Positions 42,556-54,266 of a stretch of 64,000 nucleotides of DNA are shown one piece after another. Numbering within the stretch: the first letter of the stretch is position 1; each line of letters opens with the position of its first letter. Under the pieces are notes generated by a model, which was not told where the DNA came from, ran no database searches, and saw only the letters and a program-made list of their open reading frames with translations. The stretch is from the NCBI GenBank assembly GCA_018398805.1, contig JAGFBZ010000364.1, forward strand, positions 807,001-871,000, written 5' to 3'. The stretch comes from Hirundichthys speculiger (lineage: Eukaryota; Chordata; Actinopteri; Beloniformes; Exocoetidae). The translations under genes were made by a program, and so were the position numbers.

Positions 42556-43249
42556 ATATATTAAAGGAAAAAATATATATATATATGATTTTTTTTTTTT
42601 TCAAATTCAAGACATAGGTATATGTTTTACTGGTGCGTGAATTGAACCATGCATTAACCTCACTGTGTTCAAAGAACAAAACCAGTACAATGCATGAACT
42701 GCACGAATTACATACCGGTACTTATTATTTGTTGTATTTATCATTCATTTTCTGAACCTGCTTTATCAGACCACTGTCCTTTTTTTGCTCGGCATATGGA
42801 TTAAAATATTAAAGAAATCACACGATGCTCCATCACTACAGTCATAAATCGACTACTGAGCGTAACTGATTCCCTGATTGGCCAAGCGATGTAACGTGAT
42901 CACCTGTAGCCAGTGATGGTCAAGCGGGGCGTGTCATCATGATTCACGATGACACGCAGGTGTCTTGACCTCCGCCGAACCCCTGAGACTGACTCACCGA
43001 ACCCCTGGGGTTCGATCGAACCCAGGTTAAGAACCACTGGTCTAGACAGTGTAGTTTAGTTTAAATTGGGATGTTAAAAAAAAAAACAAACTTGATCCTG
43101 GTATTGAGGAGAAAAGTCCCAACTCTGGGTTGGAGTCCCAGGGACCTGAAACTGGTTCAAGTCCAGTCAGAACTGGTCCCGGTTGTGTTTAAAGTTTGAA
43201 GAGGAAGAAAAAGGTCAGATGTCATTGGAGTCCAGTTGAGGCTTTAAAC

Positions 43250-43987
43250 CACATGTGTCAAACACAAGACCCGCGGGCCAAATGTGGCCCGCCACATCAT
43301 TTTATGTGGCCCTCAGGAGCTTGTGCATTATTGGCTTACATATTAAACCAATATTATAAGACTTCATTTAAGCTTATGCCGCTTTAAAGCGCATATTGGC
43401 AATAAACTACATCTCCCACAATGCATTTCGTCGTTACCCACAACGATAACGGTATCTTACCATTAACGAGACAAGACGATTTTCAGAACTGACGGACTGA
43501 AGAAAAACCTCTTCAAACTAATTCCAACATGTCCAAGAAAAGAAAAGATGATGCACAAAGAAGACAGATTCATGAACGACAGGAAAACGAATACAAGTTT
43601 GTAAAACAGTATGTCTTTTGTGTTACGAAGCGGTATCAGTCGGCATTTTGACAGCAAACACGGAGCTAAGTATGCTAAATTTAGCCCACAAGCACAAACA
43701 AACCAAGCTTCTGCTTCTGAGACCAAGGTAATAGATACTCAGTCCGTTACCATGGCAACGGACCCTTTAAACATCACCTGTGCGAGAGCAGGTTTACAAC
43801 CACAAAGCCTGAGTTTAATATAATAATGAGTTTAATATTTGAAACTTGAATACATAATAAATACAGAAACCATTTAACAATATATTAAAGTGTAGTTTAA
43901 TTTATTTTGATTTGCATCGACAGCATGAACGTAACAAAATGTAATCTGGCTCTTCGAGGGCCACCATTGATGAGTCTGACGCCCCTG
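43250..43987 (+). mobile_element. hAT element with transposase N-terminal remnant
   Basis: Ends CACATGTGTCAAACACAAGA and (complement) CAGGGGCGTCAGACTCATCA. Flanking CTTTAAAC (43242-43249) and ATTTAAAC (43988-43995) form a near-perfect 8-bp duplication. The inner GCGGGCCAAATGTGGCCCGC motif is typical of this common vertebrate hAT group. Confidence 0.85.
43530..43730 (+). pseudogene. hAT transposase N-terminal fragment (broken)
   Basis: Reading from the ATG near 43530 gives MSKKRKDDAQRRQIHERQEN, then EYKFVKQYVF. After an apparent frame change and deletion it resumes as SGISRHFDSKHGAKYAKF. The pieces resemble the BED-like N-terminus of the hAT transposase group that gave rise to the GTF2IRD2 C-terminus (basic start, W/F-rich segment, RHF-x2-KH histidine pair). 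The first cysteine pair and the whole catalytic part are lost. Similarity is recalled, not computed. Confidence 0.6.
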
Positions 43988-44912
43988 ATTTAAACCAAAC
44001 AAACGAACCTGGTTCATCGGTGACGATCGGTGAGAAATAATGGAGCTGGGTGTGAAATCATTCAGTGGCTCCGCACAGAATCAAAGCTTTATTTTTATTA
44101 TTTGTTAGGAAGTTTCAGGGAAGAGGAATGATTCTTTGCTTTAAATGTGAACACTGGAGCATCATCACTCACTGCAGGACGCCAGCGGTAAACTCCGCCC
44201 ACGCTGGTTGGCGTTTATCTGCACTGAAACCTTCACACCCCAACAGTTGTCTCTGCTGTAAAGGTGATAACGCTGCTGATCTCTGACAGCAGACGAGCCG
44301 TTCACGTTTCACATCCTGAAGGCTCAAGTCTTTTTTTTTTTGACACATCCAGATAAAATATCTCATCACCTAGGATTATTATTTTTTTTATTACAGTGAA
44401 GAAGGTTGGGAGATGAATACAACTTTGAATATGTTTGCTTTAAAGAATGAAGAAAACAAACGTTTTCTCTCACTGTGGATGAGTTGAAAGTGATCCTCAC
44501 GTTGACATACCTGTAAAGTTCTCAGCGACCTGCTGGCCCGCCATCAGGAGGAAGCCTCCATCAGTGGAAAACCAGAAGAAAAACTCTTTCCATGATGCGG
44601 CAGCAGCAACCAGCAGAGTCAGCGCGGCTGTATTTTTAGCGCTTCCGCCAAGTCACCTCGTCAGTTCAACGCAGGCGCGACATCTCAAGACCTTCCCCCC
44701 CCTTCAGTCAGTGACGCTGTCACTCACCACAGCACATGTGTTGGTTTGGATCTGAAAGATGGGGCGGGGAAGAACCGGGGACTCTTTCTCTTGTTTTTTT
44801 TTTTAAAACTCAAAAGTTGTGGGTTTGTCGTTGTCAGAGCTGTGAACTGATGCACATCTGTAGTCTGAGGCTGCACATGACGAAGGAAGATGTTCTGTCA
44901 GATCTGGGCTTA
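43988..44912. other. intergenic, no gene recognised
   Basis: No coding, RNA or transposon signal recognised. T-rich runs at 44330 and 44798. Confidence 0.5.
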
Positions 44913-45564
44913 CAGTGATCCCTTATTTTTCGCGGTTAATGGGGACCGGCCCCCCCGCGAAAATCAAAATCCGCGAACGGGAGCCGCAGCCCCCCGAGCC
45001 TCAATAATGTGTTTAAAATTGTTTAAAAACCCGCAAAAAAGTAGCGAAACAAGACAAAGGCTCAACTGTGGTCTTTCTGTTTCCTTCACAGCCTCTGGTC
45101 TCTGAACCGTAGTAAACAAACTGCTGGTATTGTGCTATTTTTGGCTCGTAATTAGCGGCTAACACGCTAACAACAACAAAAGAAAAAGTCTGGTTTTCTC
45201 TGCATGGAACGGGAACTTTATTCTGGCGCTGCAGGAACTTGTAACATCACACAGGTTGTATTGTTGGGCTCCTGTCGGTTAACAGAGAATGTAAATCTAT
45301 ACACGCTGGGCTGCTGTTGATGCTCACTACACTTTACATCTAACCGCGTTTTCATTCTGCCGTCCCACGACACACACACTACATTACCCATAAGGCCACA
45401 CCATTACCCATAAGGCCACCTTCTTAAAGGGGCCAGGCTGGCTCACAGCATTTCTTCCCTGTGAGAGAACGCGCACAACATCCTGTGATGTTTCCATAAA
45501 TTTTTATTTTTATTTTTTTTAAATCTGTGAATAACTAAAACCGCTAATTGGCGAGGGATCACTG
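44913..45564 (+). mobile_element. Tc1/mariner-type (pogo/Tigger-like) MITE, copy 2
   Basis: Same family and orientation as 21582-22284, with ends CAGTGATCCCTTATTTTTCG and (complement) CAGTGATCCCTCGCC and flanking TA at 44911-44912 and 45565-45566. The interior aligns by eye over its whole length with small deletions. Confidence 0.88.
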
Positions 45565-45776
45565 TACTTGGAAATGGTGCACATGAGATGATCTACATCT
45601 GCTGTTGAACCTTCATTAATTCAAACGAAGAAGAAGAAAAAAAACAAGTGAAAAGAGCTCAGGCAGGTCCTTTGTTGGATGTTTGGTAGATGTTTGGTGT
45701 TGGAAACCTTCCTGAGATTCAGCTCAGCGCTGACGTGATCCATCAGAGGGTTTCTGCAGACTGGGGACTAAGTAGG

Positions 45777-45778
<2 letters not shown>

Positions 45779-45840
<62 letters not shown>
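45779..45840. repeat. (AC)n microsatellite
   Basis: About 31 uninterrupted AC units. Confidence 0.98.
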
Positions 45841-45842
<2 letters not shown>

Positions 45843-47818
45843 AGCTCTTCAAACCACAGCTCTCTGATATCGAGGGCTCCAGATTGTCCACAGAAGACGT
45901 CCCTTGACGTCATCACAGCAGCAGCAGTCTGGACTGGTGTTGACTCATGACAGCTTGGCTAAGTGGACCGGTCCAGTTCATCCTGACCTCAGCTGCAGCA
46001 GAGCTGCATCAGACCGCCTGCCTGATTTCCCAGCATTCATCTGTCCAGTGTGGGTGAGACCGTCTCCGCCTCAGCCACAGATTCCTGCTCTGCCCAGCTG
46101 TGCTCCATTCCCATGATTCTCTGCTCTCTTTTAAAGAGGTTTAACTCCAGTCTGTCACCTCCAACCGTTCCTGTTCACGTAACCGCTGCTCGTCTGTTTG
46201 GTCTGAATCCTGCAGACAGATGTGATGGGAGTCCAGGTGTTTTGTTTCAGGAACGCTCAAGGATGTCTGCGCAGCCAAAAACCTGCAGGTTTAACTGACT
46301 GAGCTGCTGCTACGTTGAACCGTGATGGAGCAGCATCATCACCTGCTGGGTGACTGGAGACCCACGATGCTCTGGGTTTGAATCCTTACAGCATCAGGTC
46401 AACGAGACATCACAGAACATCCCATCATGACTTGGATGGAGGAGTATTTTATTCACTCCTGTGGTGGTTTTTTTTTTTCTTTCCTGGATATTCACCAATC
46501 TGTGGAGTTCATTAATGAGCAACAGTGTTTATTCATCAGGTTCCAACTCTGTCACAGAGCCGTTAGCGGAGCGGCTCTGAAGGATGGAGTCCTTTTATCA
46601 TGTAGATCATAAATCTGATCTTTCTGACAGTGAGACCTGGACATGTCGGGACACGTCTGTCCTGAGCAAAGGTTTCATTGCTCCTCGCCATGTGGCGAGA
46701 TGTGTCATCATCCCGAAAGCAACCTTTGACCGATGGGCTGAAAAAAAAAGAAGAAAATTCCCAAACCTCTGTGTTCAGGTGTGTAGTTAACGACGGACAC
46801 TAACTCACACGCAGCCTCAAACCATCACTGACTGTGTTTTTAAACGTCTGATCATCCACCGTCCATCACTACTTCAGTTTAATCCACTGAGGCCTCGTTT
46901 TCGTCTGCTGAGGTGTTGACGACTGCGTTAATTACGTCAGACGTTATTCGGATGTAAATCCCATTTTCTCCACTCCGGTTCCTGAATCCTTTTTTTTTTT
47001 ATTGTGTATTTTCTTCTCTCAGGACTTGCTGTTTTGAGTTTTACTGCCCGACACTCTGACGTCTTACCGGGCCCGTTTCCCTCTCACAGCCTGACCGCCT
47101 TGTTCTGGACCTCCTCTGAGTTCTGCACACAGCTGACTGGAAATGACCGCCGTCTCTCGCCACAGTCCAGGATGAATCATGAAAGGCTCTTTGTAACTCT
47201 CATCTCTCTTGACCGGGCCGTCTGACAGCACATCTGTTGAAGTGGTTCAGTTTAATAAAACCTGCAGGATGTTTGATTTTTTTTTTTTTTTTTTTAAAGA
47301 AGTGGAGTAAAAGGTGGGTTACTGGGGACAGAAAGGGCTGAAACCCTCATGGTTTCAGTGTTATGGGAGACAAATGTGGGGGACCCACAGACAGGGCGGG
47401 TGTAGAGCTAAAAGAGGAGGAGCTTGAGCTTACTGGCCTGATTTATTTATCCTCCAGTCGGTCCATCAGCAGAGCAGCACACCATCATCAGGGACTTCAC
47501 AGCCCCAGCAGCCTCCTCACACTTCTGCCTGCAGCGAGGAGATCATTAAGTGTGGAATCCAGACCAACACAGGCTATCAGGCTTGTAAATAACCCCCCCC
47601 CCCCCCACACACACCACACACACACACATTAACCCATCCCCCCAACTCAGACTTGCTGCTCCTGTGCTGGTACTGGTACTGGTCACTGGTACTGGTACTG
47701 GTCACTTCCTCACCTGCAGAGCTCCTCGCTGCCGACAACCTTTTCTGTAAACGTGACGTTCATTTTGAACTGTATTAACACAGTTTTTGTTCACACCTGC
47801 AATGAGCTGAAATGTGCT

Positions 47819-47867
47819 GTACAGGTGTACAGGTGTACAGGTGTACAGGTGTACAGGTGTACAGGTG
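47819..47867. repeat. 8-bp tandem repeat GTACAGGT, six copies
   Basis: Near-perfect tandem GTACAGGT units ending at ACAGGTGAGA. Each unit contains CAGGTGTA or CAGGTGAG, which resemble 5' splice sites. Confidence 0.95.
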
Positions 47868-48002
47868 AGATGAACAACATCCTCTCAGCCGCTGCTGTAC
47901 ATACTGTCCACATGAACGATGTGACTCAACATGCGACTTATGTAGTTTTCTTTCCCAGTTGCTGTTATTGCATGTGGTCTTTTTAAATTTTTTTTTAATT
48001 TT

Positions 48003-48470
48003 TTTTAATTTAACCTTTATTTAACCAGGTTAGTCCTGTTGATATTAAGAATCTCTTTTTCAAGGGAGACCTGGCCGAGACGAGCAGCAGCAGCAAAACA
48101 CAAAGTTGCAGACAAAGACAAAGTACAATTTACAAGCAGTAAAATTTGCATAAAGTAAAATAAAACAAGATGAGAGTTTCAGGGAGTCATTTATACAAAC
48201 ATCAAGCTAAATACAGTGACATCCCATAGAAACTGCTTCCAAGTCCTTCATCTTAGATTTAAAAACATTTAGTGACACGAGCTCCTTCAGTTTTAAATCG
48301 TTCTGCAACAAGTTCCAGGCTGAATGTGCGGAAAACCCAAAAGCTCTTTTCCTTTTTTCAGTCCGATTTTTAAATTGTGATTAAAAAAAAAAAAAAACTT
48401 TTTCTCTTCTGTGGAAGGAGGGATAGTAAACAAGTATTGGAGGTTGTTATATTTAGCCCTCTGAGCTCCG
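48003..48470. repeat. fish interspersed retroposon fragment
   Basis: Begins TTTAACCTTTATTTAACCAG, then CAAGGGAGACCTGGCCGAGA, a block common across fish genomes near the ends of LINE-type elements. Followed by diverged AT-rich sequence. Boundaries approximate. Confidence 0.5.
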
Positions 48471-48604
48471 GAAGTTTATATTTACTCTAATATTCTCTTT
48501 CATGCTTTTTTCAGAAAAATACGGTCATACTCACTAATGGGTTTGGTTTTTATTTCCAACTAAGAGCTGCCCACAGCTTCCTTCTCCTTCATGTGTGAGA
48601 GCGT

Positions 48605-48870
48605 GTGTTTCCAGAATGTGACGTCACGGCGCTAGTGGGCGGCGCCGGGCGGCGTCAGCGGCCAATAGGAAGCGCGCTTCCGGCTGTCAAAGCCAGCTGA
48701 TCGATGAGCGAAAGCGAGAAGCTCCCACTTGTTGCTGAGCAGGAGCCGCGACCGTCAGCTGATCCTGTAGCCGTGAGCCGTGACACCACCACGGGGAGAG
48801 TCCGTCCGCCGCCCGAACCGCCCGCATCTGTTCCCGCCGCCGCCGCCGCCGCCTCCCCGTCGGCCCTCAG
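48605..48870 (+). promoter_or_regulatory. susd6: susd6-like promoter and noncoding exon 1
   Basis: CpG-rich block with a perfect CRE palindrome TGACGTCA (48619-48626) and a CCAAT box (48662-48666), then a (CCG)n stretch (48836-48852). The consensus donor CAG/GTGAGA has its GT at 48871-48872, so exon 1 probably ends at 48870. Linking this to the gene at 54170-59199 rests on position and strand. The start site is not determined. Confidence 0.65.
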
Positions 48871-49920
48871 GTGAGACGTTTGAGCCGCTTCAGGTTGGAG
48901 CCGTTGGGTTTTTTTTTTTTTTTTTTCTTTCTTTGACCGCCGGTGGTTCAAAACCGAAAACGGCTCGGTTTCCCCCCCGGTGACTGCGTGGGTTGAACGT
49001 GTTGCAGAGCTGCTGTCCGTCTGCAGGCAGGTGAGCTCGGTGGTTTTTAACTGTTGCTGCGACCACACCGGAGCTCCATCAGGGGAAAAAAAACAAAAAA
49101 ACAAAAAACTGCAATTTTAAAAAAAAAAAACACTCCAAGAATGCGCATCTAATCACACAGAGAAGCTGCTGAGAATCAAAGGAGCTTTTTTTTTTTTTTT
49201 TTTCCTCCACAATTAAACCGTCAGTTGGTGTCAGACAGTCCCGAGAGGAGGTCCAGGTCCAGCACACCTTCTCTGAGCAGATGGTTCCAGTTTCAGTTCT
49301 GTGGTCCTCCAGTCGTCCCTGATCTCAGCTGATATGAGTCTCTGTCTGATTCTATCTTTCTTGTATTTACATCTGCAGCTATTTTTATTCAGCGATAAAA
49401 CTGGTCCTTATCCAGCAGCATCTGCTGCTATGTGTGATTTCCTGCATTTATTTCTGCCTTTTTACACAAACCCATATTTGTAAGAGGGTTTTTTGTTTCT
49501 TTGGGTGTTTTTTTTTTTTTTTTTTTTGTAAGTGTTTGGACACTTGAAAAGATCATAAATGTAGTTTCCCTCCACTTGGGCAGTGAATGCATCACAAAGG
49601 TGTCTAAGTGTTATCAGGAGGGATGAAGCGGGTCGACGGGCCGCTTGGATGAGCAGAGAGAGAAAAGTGCTGTTGGTGAACGTGACGGAGGATGGAGGGC
49701 TGCAGCGAGACGACGGCGGCGGCGAGGACGACGAGCTGATGAATCAGCTGAAAGGAGATTGAGGAGGAAGTTCAACTCACAGCTGGTTTTGCTTTTATGT
49801 TCTGAACGAGACTGAAGTCGCTTCCCTCTGAGCCGGAGTCGGTCCAGGACTGGACTGAATCAGACGTGTGGAAGAACAAATCTGTTGGCCCACATCGGGT
49901 CAGGCGCTGGGTGAGAAGAG

Positions 49921-49942
49921 CCCCCCCCCCCCCCCCCCCCCC
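49921..49942. repeat. poly(C) tract, 22 bases
   Basis: Uninterrupted C run inside susd6-like intron 1. Its length may be unreliable in the assembly. Confidence 0.9.
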
Positions 49943-50452
49943 TGAACCCCCGTGACCTGTGCAGAAACGCAGCATCAGCACTGGTGTGCAGCCGTGTGTG
50001 CGTCCTCTGTGTATTGTGACATGGAGGTGTGGTCCCCTGTTTTGTTGAAATTGGTTCACACGTGTTTTTTTTTTTTTTTTTCTTTCTTCTGACTTTGCTT
50101 CCCAGCAGATATTATGGTCTGTCACGGTCTGTTGACGGGAAGAAGCAGGGGGAGGTGGCCCCTCGGCTGTTTGTAAAACCACATCGGTCGTGAAAGTTGA
50201 TCCGATCTCTCGATTTAAAAAAAGGAATATGAGGCCCGACGGGCAGCGGCTGTTTGATTTGACGTTCTCGTCTTCGTCCGGCAGCTCGGCGGAAACGGCG
50301 AGGTCGGGCTGGGAGAGCAGGAGTTTCCCTCCGCTGCTGCTGATCGACCAGACTTGTCAGATGTGGTTCAGTGGGTGAACGCGCTCAACGCTACTCGCTA
50401 CAAACGAGAGTAAACGTGCAAACCTGCAGTGACCGTCCTTGTGGGGGCTCTT

Positions 50453-50600
50453 GGGGTTTTCCTCCTGATTGGGGCGTCCTCCTGATTGGGGCGTCCTCCT
50501 GGTTGGGGCGTCCTCCTGATTGGGGCGTCCTCCTGGTTGGGGCGTCCTCCTGATTGGGGCGTCCTCCTGATTGGGGCGTCCTCCTGATTGGGGCGTCCTC
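50453..50600. repeat. 17-bp minisatellite, eight copies
   Basis: Unit TCCTCCTGATTGGGGCG. Units 3 and 5 carry GGTT in place of GATT, giving the order A A G A G A A A. Otherwise the copies are identical. Confidence 0.95.
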
Positions 50601-51359
50601 CAGAGGACTCCTGAAGGAGGCCACTCAGGTGGCGGCTCAAGTGTGTCACTGGGGAGTCTTCATTTAGGCCAGACATATCTCAAATGTCATAAACTGGGTT
50701 TGACTGGGTTTACGGCAGGCGTTGTGAGGGCCTGGCGTGGGCCGCGCCTGCTGGATATGAGGCGGAGCTTAGCCAGTCGATGTCAACAGCGGAGGCCATG
50801 TCTGGGCCGAAGGAGAAGCAGATGTAGGTCATGTTTGGGCCAAACATGGTTTGTTATCTGTGTTGTTGCTGCTCCCATCGCATCACTTCCTGCGTGCCAG
50901 AAAACAGTTCCAAGTGAGAGCCGGGGGGGGAAAGGGGGAAAAAAATAAACTTGCTTATCTACATCATCCAACGTGTCATCACGTGCACACAATCCAATCA
51001 GCTGCAGGTCTCCAGTAAAGATGCCTGAACCTTGAAGGAGAACCTGCAGTAATCAGCAGTTTGGGAAATAAGTGTCAGATTTGTCAGAACTGGAGCTGAA
51101 GTCAGCGACTCTGATCATGTGACGCGGTTTAAAACACGTTTGGGATGAACGTGGTGAAGTCGAGCAGTCGCTTCACAGAACAGTCCTGATTTAATAACGC
51201 ACGGATTAAAATCAGTTTACGAGACGCAGAGAATTTAAAATCTGCAGCCGTCTCAATAATTCTGCCAGACAGTCGCAGCAGAAGTTATCATTTCTCAGAG
51301 AGCCACAATGACTAAGAACCAGAACTCCCACACAAGTTGTGGTCACAAAACATGGAGCA

Positions 51360-51384
51360 GTGTGTGTGTGTGTGTGTGTGTGTG
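51360..51384. repeat. (GT)n microsatellite
   Basis: About 12 GT units in susd6-like intron 1. Confidence 0.95.
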
Positions 51385-51835
51385 AAAGTTTGAGTTGTGT
51401 GGCATTTTTGGGCACTGGGCCCCCCCCCCTTCAGTGCTCGAGATGACTGGCACATCTAAGTTGGAAAGAACAGAGCAAAACACACCTACACACACACATT
51501 TGTGGCATTTAGGCGGTGTTTCCTGTCAGAGGTCGGGTTTGCCGTCACTAAAGACCCTTAGGTCAACAAGTCACTTTCCCATGAGTGGGACAGAAGCACG
51601 TTACCTGTCGCATCGTCTTTCCTTCTGATGGCACCGACGGTTCAGCAGCTGAGGAAAGTGAAGGTTGCAGTTGTGAACGTCTCCGTCGCTCCTCAGCAGT
51701 TCTGGACTCTGCAGGCCGGCCTGTCAATCACACACTCGTATGATGCCGTGTTGTTGGAAGTCGTGCAGGATGAGATCTGGCAGAAGCAACAATGGATCTG
51801 CTCGGGGTCCAAAACGGGTCCACCGGTGGACCCCG

Positions 51836-52213
51836 TCCTCCGGGGTCCACCGGGGTCCACCGGGGTCCACCAGGGTCCACCGGGGTCTTCCAGGGTCCAC
51901 CGGGGTCCACCGGGGTCCGGGGTCTTCCAGGGTCCACCGGGGTCCTCCAGGGTCCACCGGGGTCCTCCGGGGTCCTCCGGGGTCCACCAGGGTCCACCGG
52001 GGTCCACCAGGGTCCACCGGGGTCCACCGGGGTCTTCCAGGGTCCACCGGGGTCCTCCAGGGTCCACCGGGGTCCACCGGGGTCCTCCGGGGTCCTCCGG
52101 GGTCCACCGGGGTCCACCCGGGGTCCTCCGGGGTCTTCCAGGGTCCACCGGGGTCCACCGGGGTCCTCCGGGGTCCACCGGGGTCTTCCAGGGTCCTCCG
52201 GGGTCCTCCGGGG
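51836..52213. repeat. 10-bp minisatellite, about 38 units
   Basis: Decamer GGGGTCCACC with variants GGGGTCCTCC, GGGGTCTTCC and AGGGTCCACC. Because 10 is not a multiple of 3, every frame on either strand reads the same repeated peptide, so the long open frames here are not genes. A GGGG run recurs about every 10 bases. Confidence 0.97.
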
Positions 52214-54169
52214 CCCGTGTGGTTATTTAGGGCTGTGTCCCCTGAGAGTTCGAAGGTCACGAGCACCCAGCGCTGGTTTGTGTCCTTGGTCTTTACTTCC
52301 TCAGACTCACCGTCTCTTTTCGCTGTATTATTGTAGCAGATGTTAAAGACTCGAGTTCTTCGGAGTTTCTGTAACGGATCGATTTTCTGTCAGTGACCCG
52401 TCATTGTGTGAAAGACCCGGTTCTTGGTGGACGCCCCTTTTATACCCGATCCTGGCCCCCCTCACCGGTTAACCCGGTGACTCTTCCAGGACTTTTACCA
52501 CATAAACCTTTCAAACAACTCTTTTGTTTTTTATTATTTTTTTGTACTTTGAACATATTTCTAAGCTTCTTGGGCAGCGCGCGTCTGGGATGAAGGCGGC
52601 ACGAGTCATCCGGAGCGAGAGTTTTTTCGTTTTCTGCTGCCGTGCCGTCGGGTATCAACCTGTCGGGTTTCTAGTCAATAAGCGCAGTTGTTGAAACGTT
52701 CAACAGCCGGAGACGACGGTTTCACTATGAATCAACCGAAAGGTTGAACTCAAAGGGCAACACTGTTTAAAATATGAACACAAGCAACGTGTAAGGTTTT
52801 TCTTTTCTTTTTTATTTTCTCCACACGTGTCTAAAGTTCTCCATTCCTTTGAATCATCATGTTAAAGGACATTTATTTCTCTCTCTTTAAGAGCTCAGTC
52901 TGTTGCTTTCTGTTTTCTAAAGTAAAGTGTTTTTTTCAGGGCCGACTCAAACTGAACTGAATAAAGCTGAAGTGACATCAGCGGCTGGTTTTTCTGCTTC
53001 TGGCGCCGCGGGTTTGTAACTTCTGAGACGTTTTGAAGACAGACGTTCCTGTAATTTATGTGACCCGTCATTTTTATAGTTGCTTTACCGCTCGTGGAAG
53101 GAAGTAAACCGGCGGAAAGAAAAAGGATGACGATTATAAAAGTGTTGTGGAAAGAAAAATCCTTTGTTGACATTCAGGCGTTGAAATCCACCAACTCACC
53201 CGAGATGAGTTTTAGATGGTGTTTTTTTTTTTTTTTACCAAACGTCCATAAGGTAGAACGGTTTTCACAGATCACTCTAAATATTGTGTCAACGTCTTAC
53301 AAACATGCTCTATTTTTTCTTAAGGAAATGAGTAACTGATTAACTTGCAGCCGTCAGAGGAAGATAAGCTTCTACTTTCCTGCTTCTATCTAGTGTTTTT
53401 TTTCCTTCACACCAGCTTCATGAGTTTTAGGTGCATCATGGGAAGTCCCACAGCAGTCTAGTCTTTCTTTTAAAAAGCACAACTGAAAGGATGCTCCAGA
53501 ATCAGACATCCCTCCGTACAGAATAAACTAAAGAGGAAGGTTTTAACTTTATCTTAAGGGTCTTAATCTTAACATTAACTGCAGGCTCCACGTCCCCGTT
53601 TACTTCTGGAAACTCGAGGAGACACAAGAAATCCTGCAGTCTGAGAGCGAAGGGTCTGTAGATATGAAGGAGCCAGTAACTCATCAGCTCCATCTGATGC
53701 TGCAAATGTTTGTAATTTGTGGCAGATTTAGTTTTTGGTCGTAAAACGTGAAGCTGCTCATGCAGACATCCACCATCTAACCGCAGTCACAGAAACGGCT
53801 GAAGTCGGACATTTTCTTGGTTATTTTTTTTTTTTGGTTTTGTGGCTGCAGCTGCGGGAGCAGCCAACGCAGGTGTGACGCCGCTCAACGGCCGACAGGT
53901 GTGAGTGGCGTCACACCTGCGATGCTCCCGCGCCATCGGCCGTCTTTTGAAAAGGAAACAGCGTGCTGTTCACAGCTGACAGGCCCGTCTGCGTCATTCG
54001 CACCATTTTAACGGCGTTTTAACATCTGTGGTCCGCAGAGAGGCGCGACCTCTGGCTGCTTCTTCACAGACACTTGTGAGTGTTTGTGTTTGCAGCTGCC
54101 GTCTCTGTGTGAACTTCCTCCTTATTTGACTCCTTATCTCCTTCTTTTGTCACCAGGAAGTCTGGTTTG

Positions 54170-54266
54170 ATGTCTGCGCCGGTCCAGTATCCATGGCCCT
54201 GCAGACGCTTCAGTCTGGTCTGTGGACTCCTCCTCCTCCTCGCCTTCGCGCCGCTTCACACTGCAG
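54170..54266 (+). CDS. susd6: susd6-like coding exon 2 (signal peptide)
   Basis: Exon starts at 54157 after CACCAG. The ATG at 54170 encodes MSAPVQYPWPCRRFSLVCGL and the rest of a signal peptide ending at HTA. Donor GTACGA at 54267; ends in phase 1. Confidence 0.85.

Larger units (their letters stand above)
42013..43039 (+). mobile_element. hAT-type element hosting nested repeats
   Basis: Ends CAGTGGTTCTTAACCTTGTT and (complement) CAGTGGTTCTTAACCTGGGT, a well-known hAT terminus. Flanks GTATAGAG (42005-42012) and GTCTAGAC (43040-43047) agree at six of eight positions. The interior contains a long TA microsatellite (42091-42177) and a separate Tc1/mariner MITE (42190-42555). No transposase frame. 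Confidence 0.85.
45565..48600. other. intergenic DNA with simple repeats and retroposon pieces
   Basis: Holds an (AC)n run (45779-45840), a C-run then CA-rich block (47586-47630), CTGGTA repeats (47666-47702), an 8-bp repeat (47819-47867) and a retroposon fragment (about 48003-48470). The interval 47440-47590 reads, in one frame, ISRAAHHHQGLHSPSSLLTL and later AIRLVNN, resembling the C-terminal end of a fish LINE. No functional gene recognised. Confidence 0.5.
48871..54156. other. susd6-like intron 1
   Basis: About 5.3 kb without a supported coding exon. It contains A- and T-runs (48908, 49117, 49186, 49509, 50066), a 22-base C-run (49921-49942), two minisatellites (50453-50600, 51836-52213), a GT microsatellite (51360-51384) and a C-run (51420-51429). 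All long open frames over 51628-52346 are shadows of the 10-bp minisatellite. Confidence 0.6.

Noticed and set aside
49640..49770. GC-rich stretch with GACGACGGCGGCGGCGAGGA, possible acidic coding exon
   Set aside because: Stops in all frames within a short distance and no splice signals. Likely simple-sequence intron DNA.
51628..52346. Several overlapping open frames of 129-200 codons on both strands
   Set aside because: All come from the 10-bp minisatellite, which has no stop in any frame. The peptides are the same Gly/Pro repeat in every frame.
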